NCBI GenBank assembly: GCA_965279115.1
Contig: OZ257137.1
Location: 3,100,001 to 3,164,000 of the forward strand
DNA length: 64,000 bases
Reading direction: 5' to 3'
Source: JAEUOS01 sp965279115
GTDB lineage: Bacteria > Pseudomonadota > Gammaproteobacteria > Burkholderiales > JAEUOS01
In this document: in pieces, positions 61,353 to 64,000 of the stretch
Layout of the letters: the number at the start of each line of letters is the position of its first letter
How positions within the stretch are numbered: position 1 is the stretch's first letter
Position numbers and translations under genes: made by a program
The notes under the pieces: generated by a model
What the model saw: only the letters and a program-made list of their open reading frames with translations
Told to the model about the DNA's origin: nothing
The model's database searches: none

Positions 61353-62972
61353 TCAGGGCGGCGCGGCCGCGGGTGCGGCATGCCAGCGGGATTGCGGCAC
61401 CACCACCGGTTGGTCCGGCTGGCCAAGAAAGTGCGGCGACATGATCTGTACGCCATACTCGTTGAACACGTCCTGGATGTTGGCGTTCAGGCAGGACATG
61501 ATTTGCAGCCGCTCCAGTGGCCTGTCGATATTGACGAGCAATTCATACTCGACGAAAAAGTCGGCGAGCGATGACTGCAGCACCCGTGGCGCCGGGCGTG
61601 CGCGTACGCCGCCGGTGCGCCGCGCGGCTTCTTCCAGCATTGCGTGAACCTGACGCCAGGGGGCGTCATATCCAATGGTGACTTTGGCCGACACCAGCGT
61701 GCCATCGTCGCCGGACTGGCGCGAGAAATTGCGGATCGGGTTGCCGACGACCACCGCGTTGGGTACCGTGGCCTCCTGGTTGCGCATGGTGACAATCCGC
61801 GTGGCAAGGGCGCCTACCTCGGTGACCACGCCTTCGACCTCGCTGCCGGGGGCGCCAATTACGACGTGGTCGCCGCGCTTGAGCGCGCGCGAATACACCA
61901 GGGTCAGACCGCTCATGATCTGGTTTGAAATGCCCGAGGAACCCAGGGTGACCATCGCGCCGATCAGGACCGAAATGCCCTGGAATACGCCGGAGCCGGA
62001 GCCTGGGATGTAGGGGTAGGCCGCCACGACGGCCAGCACCCAGATGCCGAACACGACGATGCGCCGTGTCGCGCCTGCGGTCTCGCGGTGCAGGCCGGGA
62101 ATGGTGAGCTTGCCGCTCTGCACGGAGCGAAACGCCCCGCGCGCGCCGCGGCTCAAGCCTTCTGCGAACAGCATGATCAGCACCACCGCGATCAGGCCGG
62201 GGATGGCCGCCGCGATGCCGGCGCCAAGATTGCCCAGGGTTTGCCAAACCAGTTCGCCCAGGCGCAGCGACAGCGGCATGGTTGCCGGGAACTCGTGCAG
62301 CACGTAGGCGAGCCAGGCATAGGCGATCGCGAACCCGACGGCTAACCCTGCGATCTGCATGGCGCGCAACACCAGTGTCCTGCCGTGGGCGGCGAGGCTG
62401 GCGGGCACCTGCGCCGCGGCGGGCGTGTCCGGCGTCTGCAAACGCAGGCCCATGTGGCCGATCACGCGAACCAGCAGCCAAAGGGCGAATCCCGCAACCA
62501 GGGTCGCGACCATTGCATGCAGCAGGCCGCGCATCATCACATCCGGCTGGCGTTGCGCGCGCGAGGCGGAAACAGCGACTTTCAGGCGTTCACGCGCTGC
62601 CGTCATGGTTTGCTGCAGGTTCAGCCTGTGCCCGGGTTCGAGATCGTCGGCCAGCAGGGTAAAGAGGACGATGTCGGCACAGCGCAACGCGATGCCGGAG
62701 CGCTGGGTGCCGGACTCGACGATCGTGATGGGGACTTCGTCGAACTCGAGCGGCAGGGCACGTGCTTCAAGTTCGGCGATGCGGGCCTGGGCGCGGGCCA
62801 CGCGCCCGTGCGGGTCGGCGCCGTTGTAGGAGACGCGGAAGCTGACGATTGCGCGCTGCGCCCAGATGAGGTCGGCGTCCGGACGGGCAGCGCCATCGGC
62901 GGCTGACGCGCTGCCTGCAATGAATACCGCCACCGCAGCGGCGAGAAGCGACAGGAATCGTGTGATCAACAT
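61353..62972 (-). CDS. MscS-family mechanosensitive channel with long periplasmic N-terminus
   Basis: 539 residues from ATG 62972. Signal peptide (LITRFLSLLAAAVAVFIAGS), a periplasmic domain to about 155, then several helices and the MscS core: pore helix around GISNQIMSGLTLVYSRALKRGD, beta domain IGAPGSEVEGVVTEVGALATRI, and VPNAVVVGNPIRNFSR. Larger MscK/YbdG-like channels carry such N-terminal domains. It responds to membrane tension on osmotic downshock. Convergent with the kinase-like gene, 15 bases apart. Confidence 0.92.
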   Translation of the reverse strand: MLITRFLSLLAAAVAVFIAGSASAADGAARPDADLIWAQRAIVSFRVSYNGADPHGRVARAQARIAELEARALPLEFDEVPITIVESGTQRSGIALRCADIVLFTLLADDLEPGHRLNLQQTMTAARERLKVAVSASRAQRQPDVMMRGLLHAMVATLVAGFALWLLVRVIGHMGLRLQTPDTPAAAQVPASLAAHGRTLVLRAMQIAGLAVGFAIAYAWLAYVLHEFPATMPLSLRLGELVWQTLGNLGAGIAAAIPGLIAVVLIMLFAEGLSRGARGAFRSVQSGKLTIPGLHRETAGATRRIVVFGIWVLAVVAAYPYIPGSGSGVFQGISVLIGAMVTLGSSGISNQIMSGLTLVYSRALKRGDHVVIGAPGSEVEGVVTEVGALATRIVTMRNQEATVPNAVVVGNPIRNFSRQSGDDGTLVSAKVTIGYDAPWRQVHAMLEEAARRTGGVRARPAPRVLQSSLADFFVEYELLVNIDRPLERLQIMSCLNANIQDVFNEYGVQIMSPHFLGQPDQPVVVPQSRWHAAPAAAPP

Positions 62973-63042
62973 GCCCCGGACGACCAAAATGAGTGTCGTC
63001 CAAGTTTAATACGGCCTCTCCGCAGGGGAGAGGCTGGATGCA

Positions 63043-63264
63043 CTACCTGGCGCGTTTGCTGTCTGCCGAGGACTCTGCATCGACGAATGCGTCGAACTGG
63101 GCCAGTTCCTTGGACAGCCTGGCGCGGGAAGGGCGGTCGAGCGGGTGGCAGACGCGCGACTTCAGGTTCCATGATTTTGCGCGCTTGAGCGCTTCGGCGA
63201 CGGCATCGGCGTCGCCGAGCATGACAAACGGATTGACCTGGGCACGGGTTTCGAGGGTTTGCAT
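63043..63264 (-). CDS. Small protein of unknown function
   Basis: 73 residues: MQTLETRAQVNPFVMLGDAD, a helix with AVAEALKRAKSWNLKSRVCH, then LDRPSRARLSKELAQFDAF. Neutral to basic, no membrane segment, one cysteine. The composition and length look like a real cytoplasmic protein conserved in some Betaproteobacteria, but I cannot name a family. Confidence 0.55.
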   Translation of the reverse strand: MQTLETRAQVNPFVMLGDADAVAEALKRAKSWNLKSRVCHPLDRPSRARLSKELAQFDAFVDAESSADSKRAR

Positions 63265-63495
63265 GGCGGTCTTCCTGGTAGGTTGAAGGTTATGCGCTGG
63301 AAGACAGTATGCGATCGGGGTCCGGAATTCTTAAGTCGCCGCCTACCGCTTCGCTGCGTAGGAACTTCTCCTACTTTGGTGTCGGCGCGGCGCTTGAGGG
63401 GCGGAGGTTTTTAGCGCTAGTATTCGCCCCATGGTGAGCGCTCGCCAACCCGATACGCGTTCAGGCGCGGCGAAACAGCCGGGGGAGGCGCGACT
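63265..63495. promoter_or_regulatory. Divergent intergenic region with inverted repeat
   Basis: The gap between the small unknown gene and the patatin gene contains GTAGGA-N5-TCCTAC (63359-63375), and a nearby CCTAC that can also pair with the first arm. Nothing else is recognisable apart from a GGGAGG ribosome-binding site at its right edge. Confidence 0.4.
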
Positions 63496-64000
63496 TTGAG
63501 TTCCGCCGCTTCGGCGCCCAATCACGCCGGACTCATCCTCACCGGCGGTGGTGCCCGTGCCGCCTATCAGGTCGGGGTGCTCAAGTACATCGCCGAACTG
63601 TTGCCAGACCCCACGGTCAATCCATTTCCGATCATATGCGGCACTTCCGCAGGCGCCATCAACGCGGCTTCGCTGGCCTGCTTTTCGCGCGATTTCGGCA
63701 AGTCGGTCGATTACCTGCGCTCGGTCTGGGAGAATTTCCATGCCCACCATGTGTATCGCTCCGATCCCTGGGGGATCGGTCGCACCGGGGCGCACTGGCT
63801 CGGGGCCCTTGTCGCGGGCTGGATTGTGCGTTCCTCGCCGCGCTCCCTGCTCGACAATTCGCCGCTCAGGGAACTCCTTGAGCGCAACTTGCCTTTCGGG
63901 GATATCGACGCCGCCATCGAGTCCGGTGCACTCAAGGCGCTGTGCATCACGGCGTCGGGCTATGCGTCCGGACAGAGCGTGAATTTCTTTCATGCCGGGG
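63496..64000 (+). CDS. Patatin-like phospholipase (3' partial)
   Basis: This frame runs off the right edge. TTG 63496 has GGGGGAGG about nine bases upstream. The first 168 residues hold the patatin oxyanion motif LILTGGGARAAYQVGVLKY and the nucleophile serine in ICGTSAGAINAASLACF. The catalytic aspartate lies beyond the window. Patatin-like enzymes deacylate membrane lipids and may be secreted effectors or house-keeping lipases. Confidence 0.88.
   Translation, partial: MSSAASAPNHAGLILTGGGARAAYQVGVLKYIAELLPDPTVNPFPIICGTSAGAINAASLACFSRDFGKSVDYLRSVWENFHAHHVYRSDPWGIGRTGAHWLGALVAGWIVRSSPRSLLDNSPLRELLERNLPFGDIDAAIESGALKALCITASGYASGQSVNFFHAG

Overview
The window is high-GC, gene-dense chromosomal DNA from a Gram-negative bacterium, most likely a betaproteobacterium. 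The evidence is lineage-typical genes: several Bug/TctC solute-binding proteins, a CNP1-like protein, a beta-type trimeric porin, Coq7, WaaC/WaaA lipopolysaccharide genes, and two PEP-CTERM proteins that imply an exosortase elsewhere. I see no rRNA, tRNA, CRISPR array, prophage or insertion sequence. The exact genus cannot be fixed from this sequence alone.

Layout. 1-14.5 kb is an uptake and catabolism region: an ornithine cyclodeaminase-like protein (cut by the window edge), a fluoroacetate-dehalogenase-like hydrolase, a tartrate/isopropylmalate-type dehydrogenase, a repeat-rich PEP-CTERM surface protein, a Bug protein, a fructosamine-kinase-like protein, a 4-oxalocrotonate tautomerase, an amidase, and a complete oligopeptide-type ABC importer with a double ATPase. 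14.5-18.3 kb is a patchwork: a VapBC pair, a PEP-CTERM gene joined in frame to a Bug gene, a small ORF coupled to birA, and birA without a DNA-binding domain. 18.3-23 kb is an Mla/Pqi-type lipid transport operon followed by a VanZ protein, a thioredoxin-like ferredoxin and a small hydrolase.

24-31 kb is the dacC-dat-ybeD-lipB-lipA block, with a glycosyltransferase and a NodU/CmcH-type carbamoyltransferase inserted between lipB and lipA. 31-37 kb holds a TlpA-like thioredoxin, a DUF4197 protein and a MarR-led operon (enoyl-CoA hydratase, acyl-CoA dehydrogenase, aminobenzoate/benzoate-CoA ligase-like enzyme). 37-42 kb holds a JmjC/ROXA-like oxygenase, a large porin with a structured leader, a PKHD-type oxygenase, a CNP1-like protein and coq7. 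42-45 kb holds lipopolysaccharide core genes.

45-53 kb is a minus-strand efflux operon (tetR, adaptor, RND pump, then pcm, rhodanese and a TolC-family gene) with a clear palindromic operator. Next come an oxygen-binding di-iron protein behind an FNR-type box, thiC behind a TPP riboswitch, and, at 56.2-61.3 kb, a partner-switching signalling locus: STAS antagonist, metallo-hydrolase, CHASE2-SpoIIE phosphatase and an RsbW-like ATPase, enclosing a FecR protein and an OmpA lipoprotein on the opposite strand. An MscS channel, a small unknown protein and the start of a patatin-like phospholipase close the window.

The best candidates for something new are the envelope-linked partner-switching locus, the PEP-CTERM/Bug fused reading frame, and the sugar-modification pair lodged in the lipoate operon. 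Several regulatory signals (FNR box, leaderless marR promoter, TetR operator, porin leader hairpins) were read directly from the DNA.
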